Source of the DNA: Pandoraea anapnoica
GTDB lineage: Bacteria > Pseudomonadota > Gammaproteobacteria > Burkholderiales > Burkholderiaceae
NCBI RefSeq assembly: GCF_902459765.1
Contig: NZ_CABPSP010000012.1
Location: 62,001 to 126,000 of the forward strand
Reading direction: 5' to 3'
Length of the DNA: 64,000 bases
A program made the position numbers and the translations under genes. The notes under the pieces were generated by a model. It was not told where the DNA came from, did not search any database, and was given only the letters and a program-made list of their open reading frames with translations. Shown here piece by piece: positions 10,113 to 18,559 of the stretch (position 1 is its first letter; each line of letters starts with the position of its first letter).

Positions 10113-10171
10113 TTCGCACCACCACAGAGGTGGTCAGCCGGGTTGGCGAACGTTCCTTGCCCGTGGGCCAT
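10088..10171 (-). CDS. Possible 27-residue upstream peptide overlapping the halovibrin-like start
   Basis: On the minus strand an ATG at 10171 is preceded by AAGGAG seven bases upstream, a far better ribosome site than the one before the main gene. The frame encodes a 27-residue peptide (begins MAHGQGTFANPADHLC, ends FATL) and stops at 10088, 25 bp inside the halovibrin-like gene in a different frame. Ribosomes ending there could re-initiate at the ATG at 10112, so it may act as a translational coupler. I do not recognise the peptide. It is too short for statistical support from one sequence. Confidence 0.4.
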   Translation of the reverse strand: MAHGQGTFANPADHLCGGAKWLPFATL

Positions 10172-10285
10172 GATCGATCTCCTTGAAGAAGCGATGGGAC
10201 GCAACGCAGCAATCGTCGAAGTTTCGGTGCCCATTCAACCATTGGATGATGCCCGGACACATGACGTGTGCAATGCCATTCGAGC

Positions 10286-10313
10286 ACTAAAGACGGCACT
10301 CGGTAACTGTCAA
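10286..10313 (-). promoter_or_regulatory. Predicted promoter of the halovibrin-like gene
   Basis: Read on the minus strand, a perfect TTGACA (10313-10308) and TTTAGT (10291-10286) are separated by 16 bp. The -35 hexamer lies inside the 24-bp palindrome at 10303-10326. The start would be near 10279, about 108 nt before the short upstream frame. Confidence 0.5.
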
Positions 10314-10326
10314 CGTTGACAGTTAC
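10303..10326. promoter_or_regulatory. 24-bp perfect palindrome, likely operator
   Basis: The 24 bases are identical to their reverse complement; the half-site is GTAACTGTCAAC. The centre is AACGTT and each arm contains a TTGACA box. A dimeric repressor bound here would cover the -35 of the halovibrin-like gene. No regulator gene adjoins it, so the binding protein is unknown. Confidence 0.7.
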
Positions 10327-10375
10327 GATGCAAGCGCAAATGTGGGGTACTTGAAGCGGATGGGAGACTGATCGG

Positions 10376-10585
10376 TCAGTCCGACGCGTCGCGAACGTTG
10401 GTCGCGAGCAGATAGGCGTCGCCGCGCGTCGTGTCGTACTCGACGATCTGGCCACTCTGGAGGTGCGTCACACCCGGTATGCAGACTTCGCTTTCATGGA
10501 CGAAGACGATTTCGCCGCCGTGTTCCGGGGTGATGAAGCCGTAACCCTTCTCGGGGTAATAGAGTTTGACGGTTCCGCGCGGCAT
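10376..10585 (-). CDS. Cold-shock domain protein, CspA family
   Basis: The 69-residue protein is a single OB-fold cold-shock domain that would bind single-stranded RNA or DNA. It has the RNP1 motif KGYGFI and an RNP2 motif VFVHESEV, where most family members have FVHFSAI. The start is ATG 10585, with GGGGAG seven bases upstream; a longer in-frame extension lacks family similarity. A 9-bp perfect hairpin (10645-10665) lies in its upstream region. The divergent RNP2 (Glu for the aromatic residue) suggests weaker or altered nucleic-acid stacking. Confidence 0.85.
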   Translation of the reverse strand: MPRGTVKLYYPEKGYGFITPEHGGEIVFVHESEVCIPGVTHLQSGQIVEYDTTRGDAYLLATNVRDASD

Positions 10586-10644
10586 GATTCGCTCCCCTTC
10601 AAAGCGACAAATCGAAACCTGATGCCTTCCTCTGCTACTGGGGT

Positions 10645-10665
10645 GCGGACGGCAGTGCCGTCCGC
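10645..10665. repeat. 9-bp perfect hairpin between thioesterase and cold-shock genes
   Basis: GCGGACGGC (10645-10653) pairs with GCCGTCCGC (10657-10665) around a 3-base loop. On the minus strand it follows the thioesterase stop by about 17 bp but no T tract follows, so it is either a Rho-assisted 3' end or part of the cold-shock gene leader. Confidence 0.5.
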
Positions 10666-10682
10666 GAAACGCATCGAACGCG

Positions 10683-11177
10683 TCAGTTCGCGACGTTTTC
10701 CGGCTTGAGTTCGACGATGGCGTCAAGCGCCGCCTTCACATCCATCGCGTATTTGGCCAGCGCCTTTTGCTCTTCCGTCTTCGGTTCGAACGACGGCACG
10801 CCCACCGGGTGGTTGCTCTCGTCGACCGCGACGAACACCATCAGGCAGTCGGTTGTCTGACGCAGTTCACCCCACTTCGGGTCGCCCGCGTGAACCGACA
10901 CGTGGATGTGCATGCTCGTGCGGCCCGTAGCCACGATGCGCGCGCGCAATTCCACCAGATTGCCCACCAGAATCGGACGGCGGAAGCGGATATTGCCGAC
11001 GCTGACCGTCACGCAATAGCGGCCCGACCACGTCGCGGCGCAAGCGTAGGCCACTTCGTCGATCCACTTCATCAGCGAGCCCCCGTGCACCTTGCCGCCG
11101 AAGTTGACGGCAGCCGGTTCGGCCAGAAAGCGGAAAGTGACTTCGGAGCGTTCGATCGGGTTCTGCGGGGTATTCAT
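10683..11177 (-). CDS. Acyl-CoA thioesterase, hotdog fold (YciA-like)
   Basis: This hotdog-domain enzyme would hydrolyse acyl-CoA to free acid and CoA in the cytoplasm. The 164-residue product has the family core NFGGKVHGGSLMKWIDEVAY (about residues 24-43), with the putative catalytic Asp in WIDE, and VTVSVGNIRFRRPILVG for the central strand. I chose ATG 11177 because the family N terminus begins MNTPQNPIERSEVTFRFL; upstream in-frame sequence shows no similarity. Substrate preference cannot be read from sequence. Confidence 0.9.
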   Translation of the reverse strand: MNTPQNPIERSEVTFRFLAEPAAVNFGGKVHGGSLMKWIDEVAYACAATWSGRYCVTVSVGNIRFRRPILVGNLVELRARIVATGRTSMHIHVSVHAGDPKWGELRQTTDCLMVFVAVDESNHPVGVPSFEPKTEEQKALAKYAMDVKAALDAIVELKPENVAN

Positions 11178-11238
11178 GGTGTTTTGTTTTTTGCTGACGG
11201 ATAGTACTTTCCGGCCGTCGAACGGCGTATGACCGTGG

Positions 11239-11297
11239 GGGCGTCGGGCCGGGGGATGCGCAATGATACTGCGATTGCGTGACACCTGCCGACGCCC
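11239..11297. repeat. Nested inverted repeats in the divergent intergenic region
   Basis: GGGCGTCGG (11239-11247) is complementary to CCGACGCCC (11289-11297), and inside it CGCAAT (11259-11264) is complementary to ATTGCG (11274-11279). The region separates the thioesterase gene from the orphan gene at 11448 and probably carries both promoters. Confidence 0.4.
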
Positions 11298-11447
11298 GGC
11301 CCATCTACCTTTTCCCGACCTGGTACCCGGGAGCGAATTCCGCAAGCGCCCGGTGCGGCGCGCGGCGCAGAGTGTCGCGGTTGTGCCAACGCGGGCCTCG
11401 TTCGTTGCGAAGCTTGTGAAGGCCGAATTCAACGGGCAGGGCGGTGC

Positions 11448-12680
11448 ATGATGATCCAGACTCCAGGTGGTTCGCCACACGTTTGCATTCCGATCGAGTG
11501 TCAACGGATGCCTTCGTCCGAGACCTTGCCGCACGAGCACGACGCGTCGACGGTTCCCTTGCTCAACGACTTCGAACATGCACGCAATGCGAGCGCGTCT
11601 GCGACGTCCGATGCGCGGTTTGGCGACGATAGTTCGATAGCAGACATCGAAGCTGGGATGCGCACGATTGTGCGCGAAGTGATGGCGCGACAGTTCGCCG
11701 CGAAAGCCCTGCACGCCAATGACGGCGACAACAATTCGAAAGTCGAAGACGGCGGTTCAGACCTGCCTCATCCATTGGTGGTCCCGGGCGTATCCCTACC
11801 GTCGTTGTCACCCCCCATAGACGCCCTCGCGCCCGCCGGGCCATCCGAACCCGTCCCCGTCGCAACATCGCCCAGCTATCCCAGGCTGCTCGGGATCACT
11901 GTGGTGGCGACCCACGTCGCTAATCTGGCGAGTCAGTTGGTGAGTTGCCTGTCACCGTACATTGCGCCCGATCTCTTCTCCCTGTGGGCGAACGTCATGG
12001 TCTGCGAATTGGTGCGGCCGGAGAAACCGCGAGTGACCCGGGAGGCGAGTTGCAAGGTGCTGCGCGTCGGTAACGCGGTATTTACGCCGGGGATGATGGT
12101 GGCGCCGTACTTCGCTGTGCTCGCGCTAGGCGACCTGATCTGTTGGGGAAAGGAATTCCGGAACCCCGGCAGTCAGCCGTTTCAGGGCGACAGCCTGGCG
12201 AATCTGATCTCATGGATCAATTCGCATGGCGGGTTTACGAAGGTGCTGGACGTGTTAGGGCCGGGAACGCATGAACGCCCAGGAGGTGATTTGCCCGTAA
12301 AGATGTCGTTACCCAAACGCGCGGTATCGGGGCTTTTCGACAAACTTCGCAACACGCTGGCACATCACGACGATCCGGAATGGCAGAAGTCCATCGCGAG
12401 GCAAATTCGACAGGCGTCTGCCGCGGCGTTCGTGATTCTGATTGCGCGCTTGCCGTTCAGCGACGACACGGTGTCGCTGCCTGCAGGGCTGCTGGATTTC
12501 TACATGTGGCTGGAGAAGGCGGGGGCCGCGACAAAGCTGGCAGCGGCCAGCGCCGAGTCGCTCGTGAAGCCTGCGCAGTCAGAGGCCAGCGGTGGTGGGG
12601 GCGCAGACGTTGGCGACACTGTAGATCCTGAGGCACTTCAGAGTGTTTATGTCGATTCACTTGAGCTTGTGGAGCATTGA
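11448..12680 (+). CDS. Protein of unknown function
   Basis: I do not recognise this 410-residue protein. The first 130 residues are hydrophilic, rich in Ser, Pro, Asp and Asn and likely disordered; there is no signal peptide. A middle part contains hydrophobic stretches (about 145-190 and 210-232) that could be buried helices or membrane segments, then a region with LFDKLRNTLAHHDDPEW (about 294-310) and a hydrophobic helix AAAFVILIARLPF. The C terminus is Ala/Gly-rich and acidic. An ATG-ATG pair opens the frame, with no strong ribosome site. The disordered N terminus would fit a type III secreted effector, but that is inference only and no secretion genes are in view. Confidence 0.65.
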   Translation: MMIQTPGGSPHVCIPIECQRMPSSETLPHEHDASTVPLLNDFEHARNASASATSDARFGDDSSIADIEAGMRTIVREVMARQFAAKALHANDGDNNSKVEDGGSDLPHPLVVPGVSLPSLSPPIDALAPAGPSEPVPVATSPSYPRLLGITVVATHVANLASQLVSCLSPYIAPDLFSLWANVMVCELVRPEKPRVTREASCKVLRVGNAVFTPGMMVAPYFAVLALGDLICWGKEFRNPGSQPFQGDSLANLISWINSHGGFTKVLDVLGPGTHERPGGDLPVKMSLPKRAVSGLFDKLRNTLAHHDDPEWQKSIARQIRQASAAAFVILIARLPFSDDTVSLPAGLLDFYMWLEKAGAATKLAAASAESLVKPAQSEASGGGGADVGDTVDPEALQSVYVDSLELVEH

Positions 12681-12796
12681 CGATCCCAAACGCCACGCCC
12701 GCTCTCCCAAAACCGCAAGAACATACAAGACGATGGCAAGTCGAGTTCGCTATCCTGCGATGCCAGTGGTTATCAGTCGTTATTGCAGGAGTATTT

Positions 12797-13528
12797 GTGT
12801 CTGGAATGTCTTCTTCGGCTGCGTCGACAGCGCAGTCCGATGTCAAACTCGAAGTTGCGCGCGGGATGCGCGCTTCGTTGCCGGTGATGTTGGGATTCGT
12901 GCCATTCGCGATGGTGCTCGGCGCACAAGCCACTCAGAAAGGCATGCCCGCGTGGCTCGTGCCGCTCATGACCGGCATGAATTTCGCCGGTGGTTCCGAG
13001 TTCACGGCGGTCCATTTGTGGACCTCGCCGCCGCATCTCGCGCTGATCGTCGCCATGTCGTGCCTCGTCAATTCGCGTCACATTCTGATGGGGGCCGCGT
13101 TCGCGCCGTTGCTGCGTCACGTGCCGCTGCGTCGTGCGCTGCCGTCGCTATTTCTGATGTGCGACGAGGCGTGGGCGATGGCGTTGGCCGACACGCAGGC
13201 GCGCAAGGCCGACCGTATCAGCCTGCCGTATTACCTGGGCGTCGCCATCAATCTCTGGCTCGCATGGATTGCCTTTACTGCGCTCGGCGCGGTGCTGGGG
13301 CCGGTGCTCGGCGACATCGAACAGTACGGCTTCGATATGGCGTTTGCCGCTGTCTTCCTCGTACTGCTTCGCGGGATGTGGCGCGGCATGCGCAAGAGTC
13401 TGCCGTGGCTGGTGAGTCTCGTCGCCGCTGCGCTGACGTATTTGTATGTGCCGGGGTCTTGGTACGTGGCAGCCGGGGCGATCGCAGGCTTGCTGGCCGC
13501 CGTGCTGGTGGAGCCGCGCCATGATTGA
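12797..13528 (+). CDS. azlC: AzlC-family branched-chain amino-acid exporter, large subunit
   Basis: With AzlD this membrane protein forms a branched-chain amino-acid export system of the LIV-E type. I place the start at GTG 12797 because AGGAG sits five bases before it and the family N terminus follows (ARGMRASLPVMLGFVPFAMVLG). A longer frame from TTG 12677 would overlap the preceding gene and has no ribosome site. The 243-residue protein has the expected five to six membrane helices and the conserved SCLVNSRHILMGAAFAPLL. It overlaps azlD by eight bases. Confidence 0.88.
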   Translation: MSGMSSSAASTAQSDVKLEVARGMRASLPVMLGFVPFAMVLGAQATQKGMPAWLVPLMTGMNFAGGSEFTAVHLWTSPPHLALIVAMSCLVNSRHILMGAAFAPLLRHVPLRRALPSLFLMCDEAWAMALADTQARKADRISLPYYLGVAINLWLAWIAFTALGAVLGPVLGDIEQYGFDMAFAAVFLVLLRGMWRGMRKSLPWLVSLVAAALTYLYVPGSWYVAAGAIAGLLAAVLVEPRHD

Positions 13529-13829
13529 TGCCGCAGTGTTTCTGCCCATTGCGACGGTGGCGCTGATGGCGGCGACCACTTATGCCACGCGCATCGTCGG
13601 CTTTTTGTTGTTGCGCGATCGCGTGCTGAGTCCGCGCACGCGCTCGGTGATGGAGTGCCTGCCGGGTTGCGTACTGATCTCGGTGATCGCGCCGTCCTTC
13701 GTATCGGACCGCCCAGCCGATCTGCTGGCGCTGGCTGTGACGTTGCTCGTCTCGCTGCGCTTCTCGTTGTTGCCCACTGTCGTCATCAGCATCGCGGCGA
13801 CGGGGGCACTGCGTTACCTCGTCGGCTAA
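13521..13829 (+). CDS. azlD: AzlD-family branched-chain amino-acid exporter, small subunit
   Basis: The 102-residue hydrophobic protein has three to four membrane helices and the AzlD features ATTYATRIVGFLLL near residue 21 and MECLPGCVLISVIAPSF. It starts inside the end of azlC (ATG 13521, azlC stop 13526-13528), a standard coupled arrangement for this exporter pair. Confidence 0.9.
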   Translation: MIDAAVFLPIATVALMAATTYATRIVGFLLLRDRVLSPRTRSVMECLPGCVLISVIAPSFVSDRPADLLALAVTLLVSLRFSLLPTVVISIAATGALRYLVG

Positions 13830-13893
13830 GCGGCTATCTGCCTTCCCCCCACCCCTGTGTGCACTGCACATCTGCTCATTTCTCAGCACCCAT

Positions 13894-13922
13894 AAAAAAA
13901 CCCCGCTAGCTTCAGCGGGGTT
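13894..13922 (-). terminator. Terminator of the marR-emr operon
   Basis: AACCCCGCT (13899-13907) pairs with AGCGGGGTT (13914-13922). On the minus strand the stem is followed by seven T (complement of 13894-13900), so it ends emrB transcription; on the plus strand it may also help stop azlD. Confidence 0.85.
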
Positions 13923-13978
13923 CAAGAAGTGCCCGGTAGTACAGAGCAGGGCCGGGCACTCGGGGGGAAGTCTTGACT

Positions 13979-15535
13979 TCAGTGGGCACCGGCTGCGGCA
14001 TCTGCACCGCCACCACCGCCACCTCGAATCGGTCGCGTGATCCACACCATCGCGATCATCAGCACGAACAGCACCGCCGAGATCCAGAAAATATCGTTTG
14101 CACCGAGCATCGCCGACTGTTGCGTGACCAGTCGGTCGATGTAACCGTGGGCCTGCGGGGTCGACATGCCGAGCTGATTGAGCGACTGGACCGAGCCGTT
14201 GAACGTGGCGTCGTAGGGCGTCAGATTCTCCGTCAGTTGTGCGTGGTGCAGCGAGATGCGGTTATCCCACACAGTCGTCGCAATCGAGGTGCCGACCGCA
14301 CCGCACGTAATCCGCACAAAGTTCGACAACCCCGCCGCCGCCGGAATGCGATGCGCCGGCAGACCCGACAAAATGATGGCTGTCAGCGGGATGAAGAACA
14401 TCGACATCGGTACGCCTTGCAGGAACGTCGGGATCATCAGCGTGCGCGTGTCGACGAGCGTATTGAAGTGCGAGCGCATCAGGAACACGAGCGCAAACAA
14501 CAGGAACGAGACGGTCACGACCCAGCGGGCGTCGAGCTTGGGCAGGAACTTGCCGATGATCGGCGACAGGATGATCGCGAACAGCCCGACCGGGGCCATC
14601 ACCAGACCGGCTTCCGTTGCCGTGTAGCCGAGATAGATCTGCAACCACTGCGGCAGGATCACGAGGTTGCCGAAGAACAATCCGTAACCGACCGAGATGG
14701 CGACCACGCCACCGGTGAAGTTCACCCGCTTGAACAGCGTGAGATCGACCACCGGGTGCTTCTCGGTGATTTCCCAGACGACGAAGAAGCAGAACGACAC
14801 CAGCGCAACGAGCGCGAGGATGACAATCGTCGACGAGTTGAACCAGTCGAGTTCCTTACCCTTGTCGAGCATCACCTGCAACGAGCCGACCCACAGCACG
14901 AGCAAGGCCAGACCGACGGTGTCGATCGGCTTGCGTTGTGTCGGTGTCTCACGCTTCTTGTAGATCATCCACGTGACGTAAGCGGCCGCGATACCCACTG
15001 GAATGTTGATGTAGAAGATCCACGGCCAGTGGTAGTTGTCCGAGATCCATCCGCCGAGAATCGGGCCCATCACCGGGGCGACCAGTGTCGTCATCCCCCA
15101 TAGGGCGAGGGCCATCGAACTCTTCGCGGGCGGATAGCTCGAGAGCAGCAGCGACTGCGACAGCGGAATCATCGGTCCGGCCACGGCACCTTGCAACACG
15201 CGGGCGGCCAGCAGAATTTCGAGCGTGGGCGCCATGCCGCACAGCCACGAGGCCAGTACGAAGAGCAGGATCGACGTGATGAACAGTCGCACCGCGCCGA
15301 AGCGCTCGGTGAGCCAGCCTGTGAGCGGCACCGAAATGGCGTTGGCGACGGCGAACGACGTAATCACCCACGTTCCCTGGCTCGACGAGACACCGAGGTC
15401 GCCGGAAATGGCGGGAATCGATACGTTGGCAATCGAAGTGTCGAGCACGTTCATGAACGTGGCGAGCGACAACGCGATGGTGCCGAGTACCAGTTGCCCT
15501 CCCGAGAGCGGGGCAGGAGCGTTTTGAGTTGCCAT
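13979..15535 (-). CDS. emrB: EmrB/QacA-family drug:H+ antiporter (DHA2, 14 TM)
   Basis: This major facilitator exports drugs using the proton gradient. The 518-residue protein has about 14 membrane helices, the DHA2 motif LDTSIANVSIP (about residues 31-41), the motif A stretch GWLTERFGAVRLF, and the antiporter motif C region ALWGMTTLVAPVMGPILGG. A Gly-rich, Ala-rich tail ends the protein. It follows emrA by 36 bp and is last in the marR-oprM-emrA-emrB operon; with the adaptor and the outer-membrane lipoprotein it should form a tripartite pump. Confidence 0.95.
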   Translation of the reverse strand: MATQNAPAPLSGGQLVLGTIALSLATFMNVLDTSIANVSIPAISGDLGVSSSQGTWVITSFAVANAISVPLTGWLTERFGAVRLFITSILLFVLASWLCGMAPTLEILLAARVLQGAVAGPMIPLSQSLLLSSYPPAKSSMALALWGMTTLVAPVMGPILGGWISDNYHWPWIFYINIPVGIAAAYVTWMIYKKRETPTQRKPIDTVGLALLVLWVGSLQVMLDKGKELDWFNSSTIVILALVALVSFCFFVVWEITEKHPVVDLTLFKRVNFTGGVVAISVGYGLFFGNLVILPQWLQIYLGYTATEAGLVMAPVGLFAIILSPIIGKFLPKLDARWVVTVSFLLFALVFLMRSHFNTLVDTRTLMIPTFLQGVPMSMFFIPLTAIILSGLPAHRIPAAAGLSNFVRITCGAVGTSIATTVWDNRISLHHAQLTENLTPYDATFNGSVQSLNQLGMSTPQAHGYIDRLVTQQSAMLGANDIFWISAVLFVLMIAMVWITRPIRGGGGGGADAAAGAH

Positions 15536-15571
15536 GAGTTGTCAAAGGGGGTGGGGGCACCCCCCTCCGAT

Positions 15572-16819
15572 TTACAGGGGACGAGCGCGGGCCGGCTGGT
15601 TACGCGTGTCGTTGGCATCGCCTGCGTTCGCGCCTGCATTGGCAGCCGCGGCACCGGCGTTCTCGGTGATGATCTTGGCGACGATGTCGTCGGCGTCGTG
15701 GCCGACCTTGTCGTATACGTCGGTCGAATACACCGGCAGGGTCGGTGCTTCGCCCAGTTCCTTGCCGTCGGTATTACGCACGTTCACCTTGACCTGCATC
15801 GACAGACCCACGCGCAGCGGATGCTGCTGCAACTGCTTCGGGTCCAGCGCGATACGTACCGGCAGACGTTGCACCACCTTGATCCAGTTGCCCGTGGCGT
15901 TCTGTGCCGGCAGCAGCGAGAAGGCGCTGCCCGTACCGGCCGAGAAGCCAGCCACTGTGCCCTTGTATTCCACCGACGAACCGTACACGTCTGCGGTGAG
16001 CGTGACCGGCTGGCCAACGCGCATGTGCGAGATCTGCACTTCCTTGAAGTTGGCGTCGACCCACACTTCGTTGAGCGGCACGAGTGCCATGAGCGGTGCA
16101 CCCGTGGCGACACGCTGGCCGACCTGCACCGAGCGCTTGGCGACGTAGCCGTCGACCGGTGCCGGGATGGACGTACGGGCGTAGTCGAGATACGACGCAC
16201 GCACCTTGGCGGCCGCCTGTTGCACGTTCGGATGCGTGGTCACCGACGTCTTGTCGGTGAGCGCCTTGTTCGACACCAGTTGTGCACGTGCCTGTTCGAG
16301 CGCGGCCTGTGCCGACTTCACGGCGTCTTGCGCGTGGGCCAGTTCTTCGCGCGACACGGCGCCCGTGGCGATTGCCATTTCACGGCGCTTCACGTCGGCC
16401 TGCGCCTTCGCGAGTTCCGACTGACGCATCGCGACCGTGGCGGCGTACGCATCGTTATTCACGAAGTACGTGCGGACCTGACGCACGGTCTGCGCGAGGT
16501 TGGCTTCGGATTGCAGCAGGGCGACGCGGGCATCCGTCTGATCCAGCGTGACCAGCGGCTGGCCAGCCTTGACCATTTGCGTGTCGTCGACCTTAACACC
16601 GGTGACGGTGCCGGCCACTTGCGGCGTGATCTGCACGACGTTACCGGCGACATACGCGTCGTCGGTGTCTTCGTAGTAGCGCGCATACAGCGCGTAATAG
16701 GCGCCGTAGCCGATAGCCGCAATGGCGATCACGGCCGTCAGCGTCAGCATCATGCGGCGGCGCTTGCCATTGTTCGGTGCCGGTTGGGCAGGCGCTTGTT
16801 GTTGGTTGTCGCTCATCAT
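15572..16819 (-). CDS. emrA: EmrA-type membrane fusion protein (HlyD family)
   Basis: This periplasmic adaptor joins EmrB to the outer-membrane channel. The 415-residue protein has a short cytoplasmic N terminus, one membrane anchor (about 24-46), a split lipoyl/barrel domain (DTDDAYVAGNVVQITPQVAGTV and VGQRVATGAPLMALVPL) and a long helical hairpin between (about 100-220). Two adjacent ATGs (16819 and 16816) are possible; the second is better spaced from GGAG. Confidence 0.95.
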   Translation of the reverse strand: MMSDNQQQAPAQPAPNNGKRRRMMLTLTAVIAIAAIGYGAYYALYARYYEDTDDAYVAGNVVQITPQVAGTVTGVKVDDTQMVKAGQPLVTLDQTDARVALLQSEANLAQTVRQVRTYFVNNDAYAATVAMRQSELAKAQADVKRREMAIATGAVSREELAHAQDAVKSAQAALEQARAQLVSNKALTDKTSVTTHPNVQQAAAKVRASYLDYARTSIPAPVDGYVAKRSVQVGQRVATGAPLMALVPLNEVWVDANFKEVQISHMRVGQPVTLTADVYGSSVEYKGTVAGFSAGTGSAFSLLPAQNATGNWIKVVQRLPVRIALDPKQLQQHPLRVGLSMQVKVNVRNTDGKELGEAPTLPVYSTDVYDKVGHDADDIVAKIITENAGAAAANAGANAGDANDTRNQPARARPL

Positions 16820-16894
16820 TTGCTCCGTACTAATCTCTCAATGTGCTTTTGACGTTTGTCTTGTTTTGCGTGACGTTCAGTGCGCTCAGTGTGC

Positions 16895-18418
16895 TCAGTG
16901 CGTTTGGGCGTTAGCCGCGTCTGCGTCGGTCTTTGCCGCGCGCTCCTGGCCGACGACGAGTCCCGCCGATTGCGCGTCGAAACCGCCGCCGAGCGCCTTG
17001 ATCAGGCCGATTTGCTGGTCACGACGTGCGCTGTCGATGTTCACGCGCGCTTGTTCCTGCGCCAGCAGAGACGATTCGGCCGTCAGCACGGTCAACTGGG
17101 GTGTCAGCCCCGCCTTGTAGCGGTCGATGGCGAGGTCGTAGGCGCGTTGTGCGGCTTCTTGCGCCACGCGTTGCGACACCATCTGCTTGTCGGCCGAACG
17201 GATCGACGACATGCGGTCCGCGATGTCGCCGAGCGCCTTGTTGAGCGTCGAGTCGTAGTTCGCCACGGCGCTTTCATACGCGGCATACTGACCCTTCAGG
17301 TTGGCGCGCAGGCGTCCGCCGTCGAAGATCGGCAGCGTAATCACCGGTCCGGCCTGAATGTTCTGGCTGCTCGGATCGATCAGCTTGCCCAGCCCGAAGG
17401 TGGAGAAGCCGAACGCGGCGTTCAGGTTCACGTCCGGATAGAAGCGGGCTTTTGCAACGTCCACACCTTGCAGTTGCGACTCCACGCTCCAGCGGGCTGA
17501 GACGATGTCCGGGCGGCGGCCGAGCAGGGCGAGCGGCAGGTTGTCCGGCAGGGCCGGCGTTGCGAGCTGTGCGAGCTTCGGCGGTGCGATTTCCAGGCCG
17601 CGATCCGGACCCTTGCCCAGCAGCACGCCGAGCTGGTGACGCGTGAGCAGAATCTGACCGTCGAGCTGTGCGATTTGCGTCTGAATGTCGGCGCTGTTGC
17701 TGTCGGCCTGCTTCTGTTCGACTTGCGTGTCGAGACCGGCGCGCACGCGATCGGCCGTCAGCTTGCCGAGGTTCTGGCGCTGCTTGCTGATTCGGTCGAG
17801 CACGTCGTGCAACGCGTATTGCTGCGCCAACTGGTTGTAAGAACGGGCGACGGCGGTCGACAGCGCGAGGCGCACTTCCTGGTCTTCGGCTTCTTCGGCA
17901 CGCTCGGCCGACGTGGCCTGCGCGCGTGCCGAACGGTTCTTGCCCCACAGATCGAGTTCCCACGACAGCGACGCGTTCAGATCACCCTGCGTGAACCACG
18001 TGCCACCGTAGCCCGGCGGGTAAATGGTGTTTTCGGTGAACTTCTGGCGGTACACGTCGCCGTTGAAATTCACCGACGGCAGCAGCGCGGCAGCGGCACC
18101 TTCCGTCTGCGCCTGCGCAGCCTTCAGACGGGCGGCGGCCATGGCGAGATCGGGGTTGCCGGCGAGGGCTTCGTCGATCAGGGAGACGAGTTGCGGATCG
18201 CCGAAGCGTTGGGCCCAATCGGTGCCCGGCCACTGGCCACCCTCAGAGGGCAGGCTGCGCTGGGTCTGATAGTGCTCAGGTGCGGTGATCTGCTTGTCGC
18301 TATGGATGCCGGCGAAGTTCGCACAACCGGCAAAACCCAGCGTCACAGCCGCCAGACAGAGGGCGGAAATCGCTGAGCGGGCCCGCAGATGCGGGAGGAA
18401 CGGTGAGGCCGCTTTCAT
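16895..18418 (-). CDS. Outer-membrane efflux lipoprotein (OprM/NodT family)
   Basis: This is the TolC-like outer-membrane channel of the Emr pump. The 507-residue product starts MKAASPFLPHL and has a lipoprotein signal with the lipobox FAGC, so the Cys (about residue 30) should be lipidated. Two repeated OEP domains follow, with WELDLWGKNRSARAQ, GRRPDIVSARW and the second-half counterpart LGDIADRMSSIR. I chose ATG 18418 because upstream in-frame codons would disrupt the signal peptide. An operator-like repeat lies 66 bp upstream. Confidence 0.93.
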   Translation of the reverse strand: MKAASPFLPHLRARSAISALCLAAVTLGFAGCANFAGIHSDKQITAPEHYQTQRSLPSEGGQWPGTDWAQRFGDPQLVSLIDEALAGNPDLAMAAARLKAAQAQTEGAAAALLPSVNFNGDVYRQKFTENTIYPPGYGGTWFTQGDLNASLSWELDLWGKNRSARAQATSAERAEEAEDQEVRLALSTAVARSYNQLAQQYALHDVLDRISKQRQNLGKLTADRVRAGLDTQVEQKQADSNSADIQTQIAQLDGQILLTRHQLGVLLGKGPDRGLEIAPPKLAQLATPALPDNLPLALLGRRPDIVSARWSVESQLQGVDVAKARFYPDVNLNAAFGFSTFGLGKLIDPSSQNIQAGPVITLPIFDGGRLRANLKGQYAAYESAVANYDSTLNKALGDIADRMSSIRSADKQMVSQRVAQEAAQRAYDLAIDRYKAGLTPQLTVLTAESSLLAQEQARVNIDSARRDQQIGLIKALGGGFDAQSAGLVVGQERAAKTDADAANAQTH

Positions 18419-18483
18419 CGCAAAACCTTTACGAGTGAAGTCTTGTACTGACAATAATCGGGAATCAGGGGCTGACGAGGACT

Positions 18484-18497
18484 TGCAATAGTGGACT
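18484..18497. promoter_or_regulatory. MarR operator-like site, copy 3 (upstream of the lipoprotein gene)
   Basis: TGCAATAGTGGACT differs by one base from the two copies flanking the marR promoter (19081-19094 and 19135-19148). It lies in the 141-bp gap between marR and the outer-membrane gene. Confidence 0.6.
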
Positions 18498-18559
18498 CGA
18501 CAAGCTTTTCTGAACGGGAATCGAGGCAATTCAGATGGATTTCTCGGGGGCTCGCGCCG

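Noticed and set aside
9937-10455. 172-codon minus-strand frame bridging the cold-shock and halovibrin-like genes
   Set aside because: It starts inside the cold-shock gene in another frame, runs through the palindrome and promoter, and is low in foldable sequence.
12677-12796. N-terminal extension of azlC from TTG 12677
   Set aside because: There is no ribosome site and it overlaps the previous gene; GTG 12797 has AGGAG at ideal spacing and matches the family N terminus.
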